Assembly: GCA_964510525.1 (NCBI GenBank)
Contig: CAZECE010000066.1
Coordinates: 1-18,668, forward strand
Length of the DNA: 18,668 bases
Source of the DNA: CAZECE01 sp964510525
Lineage (GTDB): Bacteria; Pseudomonadota; Gammaproteobacteria; Pseudomonadales; JANQJO01
Reading direction: 5' to 3'
Shown: positions 1 through 8,094 of the stretch, piece after piece
Layout of the letters: every line of letters starts with the position of its first letter
Numbering within the stretch: position 1 is the first letter of the stretch
The notes under the pieces: model-generated
Seen by the model: only the letters and a program-made list of their open reading frames with translations
Database searches by the model: none
Told to the model about the DNA's origin: nothing
Position numbers and translations under genes: made by a program

Positions 1-318
1 GCCAATGAGGATGATCGCAAGGCCCGTTTGTTTCGAGCGACCGACCAAAGCGGACAGCAAATCTTCAGCAATGCGCGCTTTTTCAAGCATGACGCCCATA
101 AAGACAAATAAGGGCACCGCCATCAAGGTCGGATTGGTGATGATGCCATACAACCGACTGGGCAAGGCCTGCAATAGATGCCAATCAAAAGCGTGTAAGA
201 GCGTGCCAATGGCCGCGCAGAGAATGCCCACACCGGCCAAGGTAAAGGCCACGGGATAACCCGCGAGCATGGCCAGCGCGACCAGTACAAACATCAGTAA
301 GCTGTAGTTATTTGTCAT
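1..318 (-). CDS. TRAP transporter large membrane subunit (DctM family), N-terminal part
   Basis: This is the first 106 codons of the large permease subunit of a tripartite ATP-independent periplasmic (TRAP) transporter; the gene continues past the left edge. The translation begins MTNNYSLLMFVLVALAMLAG and goes on to YPVAFTLAGVG, then NPTLMAVPLFVFMGVMLEKA, then a GRSKQTGLAIILIG segment. These hydrophobic helices and the 'AVPLFVFMG' stretch are typical of DctM, which forms the sodium-coupled transport channel in the inner membrane. It lies 32 bp downstream of dctQ on the same strand, the usual Q-M order. The ATG at 316-318 is the natural start, directly before the first membrane helix. The substrate cannot be read from the sequence, although both subunits resemble the mannitol/chloroaromatic or 2-oxo-acid type. 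No solute-binding protein gene (dctP) is visible; it may lie beyond the left edge. Confidence 0.9.
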   Translation of the reverse strand, partial: MTNNYSLLMFVLVALAMLAGYPVAFTLAGVGILCAAIGTLLHAFDWHLLQALPSRLYGIITNPTLMAVPLFVFMGVMLEKARIAEDLLSALVGRSKQTGLAIILIG

Positions 319-350
319 TTGGAACGGTAGTTATTAGTCATGAAAATGAG

Positions 351-884
351 TTATTTGTCATGTTTGTTTGGGTTATGCCAGGTTTTGATTAACTCAGATA
401 AGCCCTGCAGCGCTAACAGCACCGGGAAAATGAGCAATAGAGATTTCAGCAGATACACAAACGCCAAACCGCCAGCTTCGGAGGACTGCTCTAAAATGGT
501 CCAGGATGAGACCACATACGGCAGGCTTAAGGTAAACAACAGGCCGCAAAAAGGCCATAAGAAGAGTACAGTGCCGCAACGTGTGACCCAGGCTTGTTGC
601 GATGGGCGCAATCGGTTGAAAACTAAATCAACCGCAACATGTTTATTGTGTTGTAACGCCCAAGGGGCCACCAGCAGCAAAAGGGCTGCGTGTTGATAAA
701 TCATCATTTCTTGCAGGGCAATTGATCCTTTGGCCAGGCCATAGCGCATAAAGACAACTAAAGCATTGTTTAACAGCATTAATAGGCTAAAAAATGAAGC
801 CATTAAGGCAATTTTTTGATTGATGCTATCGATGTATTTGGGCAGAGCATTTGAAAGGTATTGAGGTAGAGAGTTAGGAAGCAT
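351..884 (-). CDS. TRAP transporter small membrane subunit (DctQ family)
   Basis: This 177-residue inner-membrane protein fits the DctQ small permease, which pairs with DctM in TRAP transporters. Four hydrophobic helices are visible at about residues 24-46, 58-77, 101-122 and 142-163, the family topology. Family-like motifs are FMRYGLAKGSIALQEMM before helix 2 and HNKHVAVDLVFNRL after it (compare the 'K-H-V-x-V-D' signature). Its length is normal for the family. It is the first gene of its transcript, reading away from the pst operon, with dctM 32 bp downstream. The ATG at 882-884 has only a weak upstream ribosome-binding sequence. A later start is conceivable but would cut into the region before helix 1. 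The substrate is unknown. Confidence 0.88.
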   Translation of the reverse strand: MLPNSLPQYLSNALPKYIDSINQKIALMASFFSLLMLLNNALVVFMRYGLAKGSIALQEMMIYQHAALLLLVAPWALQHNKHVAVDLVFNRLRPSQQAWVTRCGTVLFLWPFCGLLFTLSLPYVVSSWTILEQSSEAGGLAFVYLLKSLLLIFPVLLALQGLSELIKTWHNPNKHDK

Positions 885-1061
885 GAAAATTCACGAAGCT
901 TAGAAGCTTAAATAGTCGGCACCTTAAATAAAGTTAAGGAACGCTAACAAGATGTGGAGCAAGGTTCAAGTCGAGCTGTTATGAGTGTCAGATTAACGCC
1001 TGCCCTCTACAGCTGACGTCTAAAAGTGAGCGAATTGAGGGCTATGCAACATATTTAATCA

Positions 1062-1095
1062 CTGTAACATAACTGTCATAAAGTGGTGCTAATGT
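1062..1095 (+). promoter_or_regulatory. Pho box and -10 element of the pst operon promoter
   Basis: CTGTAACATAACTGTCAT at 1062-1079 matches the 18-bp PhoB-binding consensus at 16 of 18 positions, with both CTGT half-sites 11 bp apart. A plausible -10 (TAATGT, 1090-1095) starts exactly 10 bp after the box, the spacing known for PhoB-activated promoters, where the Pho box replaces the -35. The element is about 90 bp upstream of pstC. I infer that PhoB-phosphate activates pstCAB-phoU under phosphate starvation. Confidence 0.85.
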
Positions 1096-1123
1096 GTTCA
1101 GCGTTTATCAAAGAGCTATTACC

Positions 1124-1166
1124 TTAATAAGATCCCGTACGTTAATAAGACCCAGCATGTTAATAA
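1124..1166 (+). repeat. Short direct repeats in the pstC leader
   Basis: Two adjacent 18-bp units (1124-1141 and 1142-1159) match at 14 of 18 positions. A third, partial copy of the first 7 bases (TTAATAA) is at 1160-1166. They lie between the predicted transcription start and the pstC ATG at 1183, so they would form part of the 5' leader. Their function is unknown; they may simply be slippage products. Confidence 0.6.
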
Positions 1167-1182
1167 ATAGACGAGCCAACCT

Positions 1183-3483
1183 ATGAAAAATTCGGCAACC
1201 TGGCAGGTTCCTCAGTCCAATCAGAGTTCACGCCCGCTAATCAGCGGCTTTACGCAGTCTACTCGTAAGGCGAAAGACCATCTGACTCGTTGGGTTGTTC
1301 ATGTCGGCGGGTTAGGCATCATTGGTGCGCTCATGCTGATTTTTGGCTACCTCATTTACGAAGTTATGCCGTTATTTTATGGCGCTAACATGGAGGCGGT
1401 GCAGGCCTTTGAGGTATCCGAGCCGTCGGTTGATGATCGAAAGGAAGGTCAGGTGCACGCCGTGTTTGATGAGTTGACACAGTTGCACGTTCAATTACAC
1501 CAAAGTGGCCATTTAACTGTCGCTGAACGTGCGTCTGGGTGGCAGTCCATCGCGTCGGATTGGCCTTCGGTGGCTGGTGTGAGTCACGTTGCGGTCGATC
1601 CTGGTAATCAACGCTCTGTGCTCCTGTATCAAGATGGCCAGGTACAGTGGCGCCAATTTGAGTTTGCCGAGGTATTTGATGATCACAACAATCGCTCCGT
1701 CGAATTCCGTACGCAGATGCCCGTTGGTGAGGAGTGGATGCCATTTACGGAGTCGGGTCTTTCGTTGTCGCACATGAGCTTTCGAGCCAATGACGAAGCA
1801 TTACTGGTCGCCGCTACGCCAAAAGAAGTTTTCGAAACGCCTCAGATACGGGTTAAACAATGGATAAAAGAACAAGCTTTTTTGTCTGATGAGGTTTTTT
1901 TAGAAGCGGATGGCGAACGACAGTATTCGATCCGCTCCGCTCCAGTAAAAAAGGTGTTTATTGGGCCTGATTTGCGTTGGTTGTATGTGGTGTATCAAGA
2001 CGCTGAAATGCAAGTGTTTGATCTGAGTGATCAGCAAAAGACAATACCGTATCGCGTGTTAAAGCTGAGTGATGTTGAGCTCACTTCAGTGGAATTTTTG
2101 TTGGGCAGTTTTTCTTTATTAGTCGGGGATGCTAAGGGGCAGGTGACCCAATGGATGCCGGTTCGTGATGATCAAAATCAGCATGAGTTTACGGCTATTC
2201 GATCGTTTCAGCTGTCGGATCAGCCCATCGTGACATTGCTGCCAGAAAGTCGTCGTAAAGGTTTTTTTGCTGTGGATGCGTTGGGTTATGGGGCTTATGT
2301 TAACAGCACCGCTGAGAACATCATGCTGGAAACGCAGCTGGCGCCTGGCCGAGTAGACCAAATGGCTTTGAGTCCCCGAGGGGATTATCTGTGGGTGCAG
2401 CAGGCCAATCAAGTCAACTTGTTCGCCGTTGATAACCCGCACCCCGATGTATCATTGAAAAGTCTGTGGGGTAAAGTGTGGTATGAGGGGTATCAAGAGC
2501 CTGAATACCTTTGGCAATCATCGGCCTCTAACAATGATTTTGAGCCGAAGTTCAGCTTGATGCCGTTGTCGTTTGGCACTCTTAAAGCGGCGTTCTACGC
2601 GATGTTATTGGCGATGCCTTTGGCCATTTGCGGCGCTATTTTCACGGCCTATTTTATGGCGCCGGCTTTGCGAACCAAAGTTAAGCCAATGATTGAAATG
2701 ATGGAAGCCTTGCCAACCGTCATTTTGGGTTTTTTAGCCGGTCTTTGGTTGGCTCCTTTGGTCGAGCAGAAGTTGCCGGGCATTGTGGTTATGTTATTGG
2801 TATTGCCCATTTTCTTTTTGCTGGTCGCTTATGTTTACAGCTGCTTACCTAAGTCGGTCAGAGAATACTGGGTACGACCTGGGTGGGAGCCTGTTTGGTT
2901 GGTCCCCGTGGTGGTGTTTGGTGTTTGGCTGTCCATGGCCGTCAGCGACCCTATTCAAGCGGCGTTTTTTGGTGGCGATGTTCGGATGTGGCTTACTCAG
3001 GATTTAGGCATCGACTTTGATCAACGCAACGCGCTGGTGGTCGGGTTTGTGATGGGGTTTGCGGTGATCCCAACGATTTTTTCGATTGCTGAAGACGCCA
3101 TCTTTGCAGTACCTAAACATCTGTCGTATGGCTCGTTGGCCTTGGGTGCTACCTCCTGGCAAACCTTGGTGCGTGTAGTATTGCCAACCGCAAGCCCGGG
3201 TATTTTTTCGGCGGTTATGATTGGTTTTGGTCGTGCGATTGGCGAGACAATGATTGTCTTAATGGCAACCGGTAATACCCCTATTATGGACATGAATATA
3301 TTCGAAGGTTTTCGCACGCTGTCGGCCAATATTGCTGTTGAGATGCCAGAGGCCGAAGTGGAGAGCAGTCATTACCGTATTTTGTTTTTGGCGGCGCTGG
3401 TGTTGTTGGCGTTCACATTTGTATTGAATACAACGGCGGAGTTAATTCGTCAAAACTTACGACGTAAATACGGTTCTCTGTAG
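1183..3483 (+). CDS. pstC: Phosphate ABC transporter permease PstC, long form
   Basis: PstC is one of the two inner-membrane permeases of the high-affinity phosphate importer PstSCAB. A first membrane helix spans about residues 38-59. A large region of roughly 400 residues follows (about 60-460), rich in beta-strand-like, beta-propeller-like sequence and likely periplasmic. The canonical permease domain is at about 463-766. The ABC-permease coupling (EAA) loop is clear near residues 650-690, with LALGAT, RVVLPTASPGIF and GRAIGETM. At 766 residues it is more than twice the roughly 320 residues of E. coli PstC, but long forms are known in Pseudomonas and other gammaproteobacteria. The start at 1183 has no good Shine-Dalgarno. 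It is the first gene of the operon, behind the Pho box, and pstA follows after 66 bp. Confidence 0.95.
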   Translation: MKNSATWQVPQSNQSSRPLISGFTQSTRKAKDHLTRWVVHVGGLGIIGALMLIFGYLIYEVMPLFYGANMEAVQAFEVSEPSVDDRKEGQVHAVFDELTQLHVQLHQSGHLTVAERASGWQSIASDWPSVAGVSHVAVDPGNQRSVLLYQDGQVQWRQFEFAEVFDDHNNRSVEFRTQMPVGEEWMPFTESGLSLSHMSFRANDEALLVAATPKEVFETPQIRVKQWIKEQAFLSDEVFLEADGERQYSIRSAPVKKVFIGPDLRWLYVVYQDAEMQVFDLSDQQKTIPYRVLKLSDVELTSVEFLLGSFSLLVGDAKGQVTQWMPVRDDQNQHEFTAIRSFQLSDQPIVTLLPESRRKGFFAVDALGYGAYVNSTAENIMLETQLAPGRVDQMALSPRGDYLWVQQANQVNLFAVDNPHPDVSLKSLWGKVWYEGYQEPEYLWQSSASNNDFEPKFSLMPLSFGTLKAAFYAMLLAMPLAICGAIFTAYFMAPALRTKVKPMIEMMEALPTVILGFLAGLWLAPLVEQKLPGIVVMLLVLPIFFLLVAYVYSCLPKSVREYWVRPGWEPVWLVPVVVFGVWLSMAVSDPIQAAFFGGDVRMWLTQDLGIDFDQRNALVVGFVMGFAVIPTIFSIAEDAIFAVPKHLSYGSLALGATSWQTLVRVVLPTASPGIFSAVMIGFGRAIGETMIVLMATGNTPIMDMNIFEGFRTLSANIAVEMPEAEVESSHYRILFLAALVLLAFTFVLNTTAELIRQNLRRKYGSL

Positions 3484-3549
3484 AGTGGCTGAGATAAAAA
3501 GAGTGACTGATACCAACCTTGAAAAAATGAAGCGATTAAGAGGCATCGA

Positions 3550-5217
3550 GTGAAAATAATCAGCGTGGTTAATTGGGTTCGACAAGGTACCCCTTGGGTG
3601 TGGTTGAATGCCGGTGCAGTGTGCATCAGTGTTTTAATGGTGGTTTCATTGTTAGGTTTTATTGCTGTTAAAGGCGCCACGCATTTTTGGCCTAATGCCG
3701 TGATGGCGGCTCATTATCAATTGCCAAATGGCGAAGACGGTATTGTGATGGGCGAAATATTTGATCGAGAGGTTATCAGTCGTGTTCGGTTGCAAGACTC
3801 CGGTATCGAAATAGCAGGCGACCAAGATTATTTTGAACGCCTACTGCTGAAAACCGGTAATCGTGAAGTTTATGGCATTGATTTTCGTTGGGTATTGGCC
3901 GATTACTTAACCGACATTAAATGGCCTGAAAAAGTGGTGGTGATCGAACGCCGGGAATGGGGCAATTACTACGGCTTTATAGAATCGTTATCAGATCAAG
4001 GGCAGGTGGTAGCGGAAGGTGACTCGGCCTGGTCCGCACTCACTGATGCAATCACTGAAACCAATGCCGTGATTGCAGAGATTGAACACATTGAAAAACA
4101 TGCCATGGGGCGCATCAATTATCAGCTGGATCGTTTACGTTTAAAAGAGCGTGCGGCTGAGTTGGAAGGCCGTTTGTACCCCGAAGTTGTGGCGGGCTTT
4201 ACTCAGCGAAGAGCAGCTCTTGATGCGGAATACACCACATTGCATCAAAGCCTTGGCGCTCTGTATCAACAAGCGGATCGCTATCAGTTGCAGGTCAAGA
4301 CAATCGATGGTCAAGAAAGTGCCTTGTCTTTATCGGTTATTGTGGCGGCCTCTCAACCCAATGCGATGGGCGTGTTCGCCAAGCTTGGGTTTTATGCTAA
4401 TAAAATGCAGGAGTTTATTTTCTCAGAGCCTAGAGAAGCCAATACCGAAGGAGGGATTTACCCGGCGATTTTCGGTACCGTCACCATGGTGATTTTAATG
4501 TCCATTCTTGTTACACCCTTTGGTGTGATCGCGGCCATTTACTTGCGTGAATACGCCAATCAGGGTGTGATGACGCGCTTGATTCGTATCGCAGTGAACA
4601 ACTTAGCGGGTGTGCCTTCAATCGTTTTTGGTGTTTTTGGATTAGGCTTTTTTGTGTATTTTGTCGGGGGAGGAATTGATAAGGCGTTTTACCCTGAAGC
4701 GAGCCCAGCGCCTGTGTTCGGCACACCGGGGCTGCTCTGGGCATCTTTAACTTTGGCATTGTTGACGGTCCCTGTGGTCATTGTGTCAACGGAAGAAGGC
4801 TTGTCGCGCGTGCCCAAGGCATTGCGAGAAGGCAGTATGGCGTTAGGTGCTACGAAAGCCGAAACACTGTGGCGCGTGGTCATTCCAATGTCGAGTCCTG
4901 CGATGATGACGGGGTTGATTTTAGCGATTGCGCGCGCTGCTGGTGAGGTCGCGCCGTTAATGTTGGTCGGCGTGGTCAAGCTGGCGCCCAGTCTGCCCAT
5001 TGACATGAACATGCCGTTTATACACTTTGAGCGTAAATTTATGCATTTGGGTTTTCATATTTACGATGTGGGCTTTCAAAGCCCGAATGTTGAAGCGGCG
5101 CGGCCACTGGTTTACGCCACGGCATTTTTATTGGTTGGGGTGATTGCCGTATTGAATTTAACGGCTGTGATGATCCGCAATCGGTTACGTGAAAAGTACA
5201 AAAGCTTAGAAAATTAG
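3550..5217 (+). CDS. pstA: Phosphate ABC transporter permease PstA, long form
   Basis: This is the second permease of the PstSCAB importer. A single helix at about residues 20-41 is followed by an extended region of roughly 250 residues that includes a charged, probably coiled-coil stretch at about 157-253. The permease domain runs from about 302 to the C-terminus. The coupling loop is near residues 425-470 (SMALGATKAETLWRVVIP, then ARAAGEVAPLML). At 555 residues it is far longer than E. coli PstA (about 296) but matches the Pseudomonas-type long form with an N-terminal extension. The start is GTG at 3550, with AAGAGG 6 bp upstream. An 8-codon reading frame at 3527-3553 overlaps this start. 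pstB begins 13 bp after the stop, consistent with one operon. Confidence 0.95.
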   Translation: MKIISVVNWVRQGTPWVWLNAGAVCISVLMVVSLLGFIAVKGATHFWPNAVMAAHYQLPNGEDGIVMGEIFDREVISRVRLQDSGIEIAGDQDYFERLLLKTGNREVYGIDFRWVLADYLTDIKWPEKVVVIERREWGNYYGFIESLSDQGQVVAEGDSAWSALTDAITETNAVIAEIEHIEKHAMGRINYQLDRLRLKERAAELEGRLYPEVVAGFTQRRAALDAEYTTLHQSLGALYQQADRYQLQVKTIDGQESALSLSVIVAASQPNAMGVFAKLGFYANKMQEFIFSEPREANTEGGIYPAIFGTVTMVILMSILVTPFGVIAAIYLREYANQGVMTRLIRIAVNNLAGVPSIVFGVFGLGFFVYFVGGGIDKAFYPEASPAPVFGTPGLLWASLTLALLTVPVVIVSTEEGLSRVPKALREGSMALGATKAETLWRVVIPMSSPAMMTGLILAIARAAGEVAPLMLVGVVKLAPSLPIDMNMPFIHFERKFMHLGFHIYDVGFQSPNVEAARPLVYATAFLLVGVIAVLNLTAVMIRNRLREKYKSLEN

Positions 5218-5230
5218 TGAGAGCGACAGC

Positions 5231-6133
5231 ATGTCTAAACCAAGTGGCAGTATTGAACAAAACAGTATCGAACAAAATAGTAAGCAAGGTGTGTCTATGA
5301 GTGTTCCAGATCAAATGGTAAAAGTGAGTGTGCCCAGTACGACTCAAACGGCAGAGCCGTCGACCTTGGATCAAGCAGAAAACTATGCGTTATCGACGCA
5401 GGCTGTATCCTTGTATTATGGCCAGAAAAAAGCGTTAGACGCCGTGTCAATGGACATTGTTAAGAATTCGGTCACCGCTTTTATAGGGCCGAGCGGTTGT
5501 GGGAAATCCACGCTGTTGCGTTGTTTTAATCGGATGAATGATTTGGTTGATGATTGTCGTATTGAGGGGCAAATTATCCACGAAGGCGTGAATGTGTTAT
5601 CGCCCAGTGTGGATGTCGCGGATTTACGCCGACGTATTGGCATGGTATTTCAAAAGCCAAACCCCTTTCCGAAAACCATTTATGAGAACGTGGCGTATGG
5701 TTTGCGCTTGCAAGGCATTCGCAAAAAGCGCGTCCTGGACGAAATGGTTGAGTGGGCATTAAAAGGTGCGGCGTTATGGGATGAGGTGAAAGACCGCTTA
5801 CATGAAAGTGCTCTGGGTATGTCCGGTGGTCAGCAACAGCGCTTGGTGATTGCGCGCTGCATCGCGGTGCAACCTGAAATTTTATTATTAGATGAGCCTG
5901 CTTCTGCATTGGACCCCATCTCAACGTTAAAGATTGAAGAGTTGATCAACGAATTGAAGAAAGAGTTCACGATCGTTATTGTGACGCATAACATGCAGCA
6001 AGCAGCCAGGGTATCGGATTACACCGCATTTATGTATTTGGGTAATTTGGTCGAATTTTCTGATACCAAAAGTATTTTCACCAATCCGAAACAGAAAAAA
6101 ACAGAAGACTATATTACGGGCCGATACGGCTAA
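5231..6133 (+). CDS. pstB: Phosphate ABC transporter ATP-binding protein PstB
   Basis: PstB is the cytoplasmic ATPase that powers phosphate uptake by PstSCA. All nucleotide-binding motifs are present: Walker A GPSGCGKST (86-94), Q-loop Q141, signature MSGGQQQR (197-204), Walker B ILLLDEP (217-223) and H-loop H253. The segment FQKPNPFPKTIYENVAYG is typical of PstB. At 300 residues it is longer than the usual roughly 257, because of a low-complexity N-terminus containing a tandem IEQNS duplication (15-bp repeats at 5249-5263 and 5264-5278). An internal ATG at 5297 would remove this tail and is a credible alternative start. The chosen ATG follows a GAGAG sequence and lies 13 bp from the pstA stop. 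Confidence 0.96.
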   Translation: MSKPSGSIEQNSIEQNSKQGVSMSVPDQMVKVSVPSTTQTAEPSTLDQAENYALSTQAVSLYYGQKKALDAVSMDIVKNSVTAFIGPSGCGKSTLLRCFNRMNDLVDDCRIEGQIIHEGVNVLSPSVDVADLRRRIGMVFQKPNPFPKTIYENVAYGLRLQGIRKKRVLDEMVEWALKGAALWDEVKDRLHESALGMSGGQQQRLVIARCIAVQPEILLLDEPASALDPISTLKIEELINELKKEFTIVIVTHNMQQAARVSDYTAFMYLGNLVEFSDTKSIFTNPKQKKTEDYITGRYG

Positions 6134-6184
6134 CAACATCAATCAACCAAAGGACTTATAGCGGTTTTTTGGTGAGGAGAGGCA

Positions 6185-6931
6185 ATGGAAACAGAAGATT
6201 TAACGTCGCATATTTCAAATCGTTTTAATGCCGATTTAAAGCGCTTGAATAATCAGTTTCTGATGATGGGAGGCCAGGTAGAGCAGCAGTTGAAAGATGC
6301 GGTAGCTGCCATTGTTGATATGAATTTAGATCGAGCAGATTCGGTTATCAGCAATGAAAAGTTGATTAATGAGCAAGAAATCTTTTTAGATAATGAATGC
6401 ATAGAAGTCCTCGCGCTGCGTCAGCCTGCCGCTGGTGATCTGAGGATGGTGGTCGCGATTTTTCGGTCCATTGCAGATTTGGAGCGCATTGGGGATGAAT
6501 CAAAAAAAATAGCTAAGCTGGCGTTGCAGATAGCCGATCAAAATGTTGGGGCTCGGGGTTGCATTGAAACTCGGCACATCAGTGGCCAGGTTGTCACGAT
6601 GATGCGCAATGCGTTGGATGCTTTCGCTCGTTTTGATGTTGATATGGCGCTCTCTGTTTTACAGGATGACAAGAAAGTCGATGTGGAATACAAGGCCACG
6701 ATGCGTCAATTGGTCACCTACATGATGGAGGACCCTCGCAGCATCTCAAGGGCACTGAATGTGATTTGGGCACTGCGTGCAATGGAGCGGATTGGTGATC
6801 ATGCACACAATATCGCAGAAAATTTAATCTATTTGGTTAAAGGCAAGGATGTGCGTCATGCGCCATTAGATTCGGTCAAAGATACGCTGGCGCAATTGCA
6901 GCAAGAATCTGAAGAGTCCGGCGAAAAGTGA
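6185..6931 (+). CDS. phoU: Phosphate-specific transport accessory protein PhoU
   Basis: PhoU is a cytoplasmic helical protein that links the Pst transporter to the PhoR-PhoB two-component system and keeps the Pho regulon off when phosphate is plentiful. The 248-residue product shows the two PhoU repeats, each with its metal-binding helix motif: ERIGDESKKIA at about residue 100 and ERIGDHAHNIAEN at about residue 201. Length is normal. A good ribosome-binding site (GAGGAG, 6174-6179) precedes the ATG by 5 bp. It is the last gene of the pst operon, 51 bp after pstB. It converges with an unknown minus-strand gene ending 40 bp away, and no clear terminator lies between them. Confidence 0.96.
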   Translation: METEDLTSHISNRFNADLKRLNNQFLMMGGQVEQQLKDAVAAIVDMNLDRADSVISNEKLINEQEIFLDNECIEVLALRQPAAGDLRMVVAIFRSIADLERIGDESKKIAKLALQIADQNVGARGCIETRHISGQVVTMMRNALDAFARFDVDMALSVLQDDKKVDVEYKATMRQLVTYMMEDPRSISRALNVIWALRAMERIGDHAHNIAENLIYLVKGKDVRHAPLDSVKDTLAQLQQESEESGEK

Positions 6932-6971
6932 CAAACGGGTAGCATCTAACGGAAAGTCGTGCAGTGATTCC

Positions 6972-7538
6972 TTAAAATAAGTTGCTTACCCATTTCGTGA
7001 ACTTGTTGCCAGAGCTGTCTTCTGGTTGAGTTGCATCAGCCTCTTTTTCTTCAGACCGTTGTTTTGCGTCTTTCTGGTACTTAACAATGTCGTCTTCCGT
7101 GTTTTGATGTAAAAGCGCCCAAATTTTTTGCATGCGCTCATTGGGTTTCATGTCTCGTAAATTCTTGATCGAGGGCTTAAATTGCTCGTCTTGCACTTTG
7201 TTGGCAGGCTGGGCGGTCGCTATGCATAGGCTGGCGATGAGTAATTTTTCTTCCGCTTCGTAAAGTCGGTCTTGTTCTTCGGCGGTATTGACATCTTTTG
7301 TATACCAAAGAGCGTCGTATTTTTGAATATCCCCCTCAATAAGAGATGTCACCGCTTTTAAAAACAGTTGCCTTTTAGCGATAGAGATGATTTTATTATG
7401 AGCGCCGGCTTCTTTGATGTACTTTTTAACGGTATTGGAATGTTGAATATCCTCAAAGAGCGTTGTTTTTTTTAAAATGGCATCTAGATCAAATTGGTGT
7501 GGTGGGATACTTAATCCAAAAAACTGTTCGATTTTCAT
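6972..7538 (-). CDS. Hypothetical protein, 188 residues, soluble
   Basis: I do not recognise this protein. It starts MKIEQFFGLSIPPHQFDLDA, has no signal peptide or membrane helix, and is mostly helical in character with many Lys, Glu and Gln residues. A small hydrophobic patch lies near LLIASLCIATAQP. The last 40 residues are charged and low-complexity, rich in Lys, Glu, Asp, Gln and Ser, and end in a short amphipathic KFTKWVSNLF tail that might be an interaction peptide. GAAGGGA lies about 13 bp before the ATG on the minus strand. It is convergent with phoU and separated by 171 bp from the next gene upstream on the same strand, so it probably has its own promoter. Confidence 0.7.
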   Translation of the reverse strand: MKIEQFFGLSIPPHQFDLDAILKKTTLFEDIQHSNTVKKYIKEAGAHNKIISIAKRQLFLKAVTSLIEGDIQKYDALWYTKDVNTAEEQDRLYEAEEKLLIASLCIATAQPANKVQDEQFKPSIKNLRDMKPNERMQKIWALLHQNTEDDIVKYQKDAKQRSEEKEADATQPEDSSGNKFTKWVSNLF

Positions 7539-7709
7539 TGCTTTATTTGTCCCTTCAGCGATGTTTAATAGCCATCTAAGTTACTAAAACTTTTATGCTT
7601 ATATAACTATTTTAGCTTCTGTTTAGCAAATTGCTGAGGAGGGAGTACGAATTTTATTCGGTAAGGCAATGGGATAAGGGAGAGGGGGCAGTAGGCGAGC
7701 GTTGTGAGC

Positions 7710-7931
7710 CTAGGATTCTATATTCAGTAGCTCGCCTTTTAAGACTTCGATAGCGCCGATGAGCTCTAAGGTGGTTAAACCTGGCACTTCAATGGCAAAG
7801 TCAGCTTCATTGTCTTTTAATACAACAGCGGCAATGGCAGTTAAACGACCAGATTTGGCGTCTAATAACAGATTTTCCAGCAATTGAATCAGGCTTGTAT
7901 TTGCTCGAGTGATGCCAACAATTTCGCCCAT
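7710..7931 (-). CDS. Small hypothetical protein, 73 residues
   Basis: The product runs MGEIVGITRANTSLIQLLEN, then an LLLDAKSGRLTAIAAVVLKD stretch, then an acidic end. It resembles small cytosolic proteins of unknown function seen in proteobacteria and phages that begin with a helix plus 'AKSGxLxAIA'; this is recollection, not a search. I chose the ATG at 7929-7931 because AGAGAGAAG lies about 6 bp upstream on the minus strand. The frame stays open to a TTG at 8027, which would add 32 residues resembling a lipoprotein signal (FGNIAGC). That extension is built from a T-rich tract without a ribosome-binding site, so I treat it as non-coding. The gene stands alone, with gaps over 150 bp on both sides. 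Confidence 0.6.
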   Translation of the reverse strand: MGEIVGITRANTSLIQLLENLLLDAKSGRLTAIAAVVLKDNEADFAIEVPGLTTLELIGAIEVLKGELLNIES

Positions 7932-8094
7932 AGTACTTCTCTCTCTATATTCATTACATCCGGCTATATTACCAAAAAAAAAGCCTAACAGGAGGGGGAA
8001 TAGCAGCTTATTTACAAAAAAAACCAAACAAGAGGGGTTATCGTAGGTGAATTGTAAATTTTATTTTTAATATAAAAATCAATTAGTTAGGAAA

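Noticed and set aside
340..696. Plus-strand 118-codon frame opposite dctQ
   Set aside because: Cys-rich composition with no family resemblance; the opposite strand encodes a clear DctQ.
896..909. Two AAGCTT hexamers close together upstream of dctQ
   Set aside because: A short chance repeat without a recognisable regulator motif.
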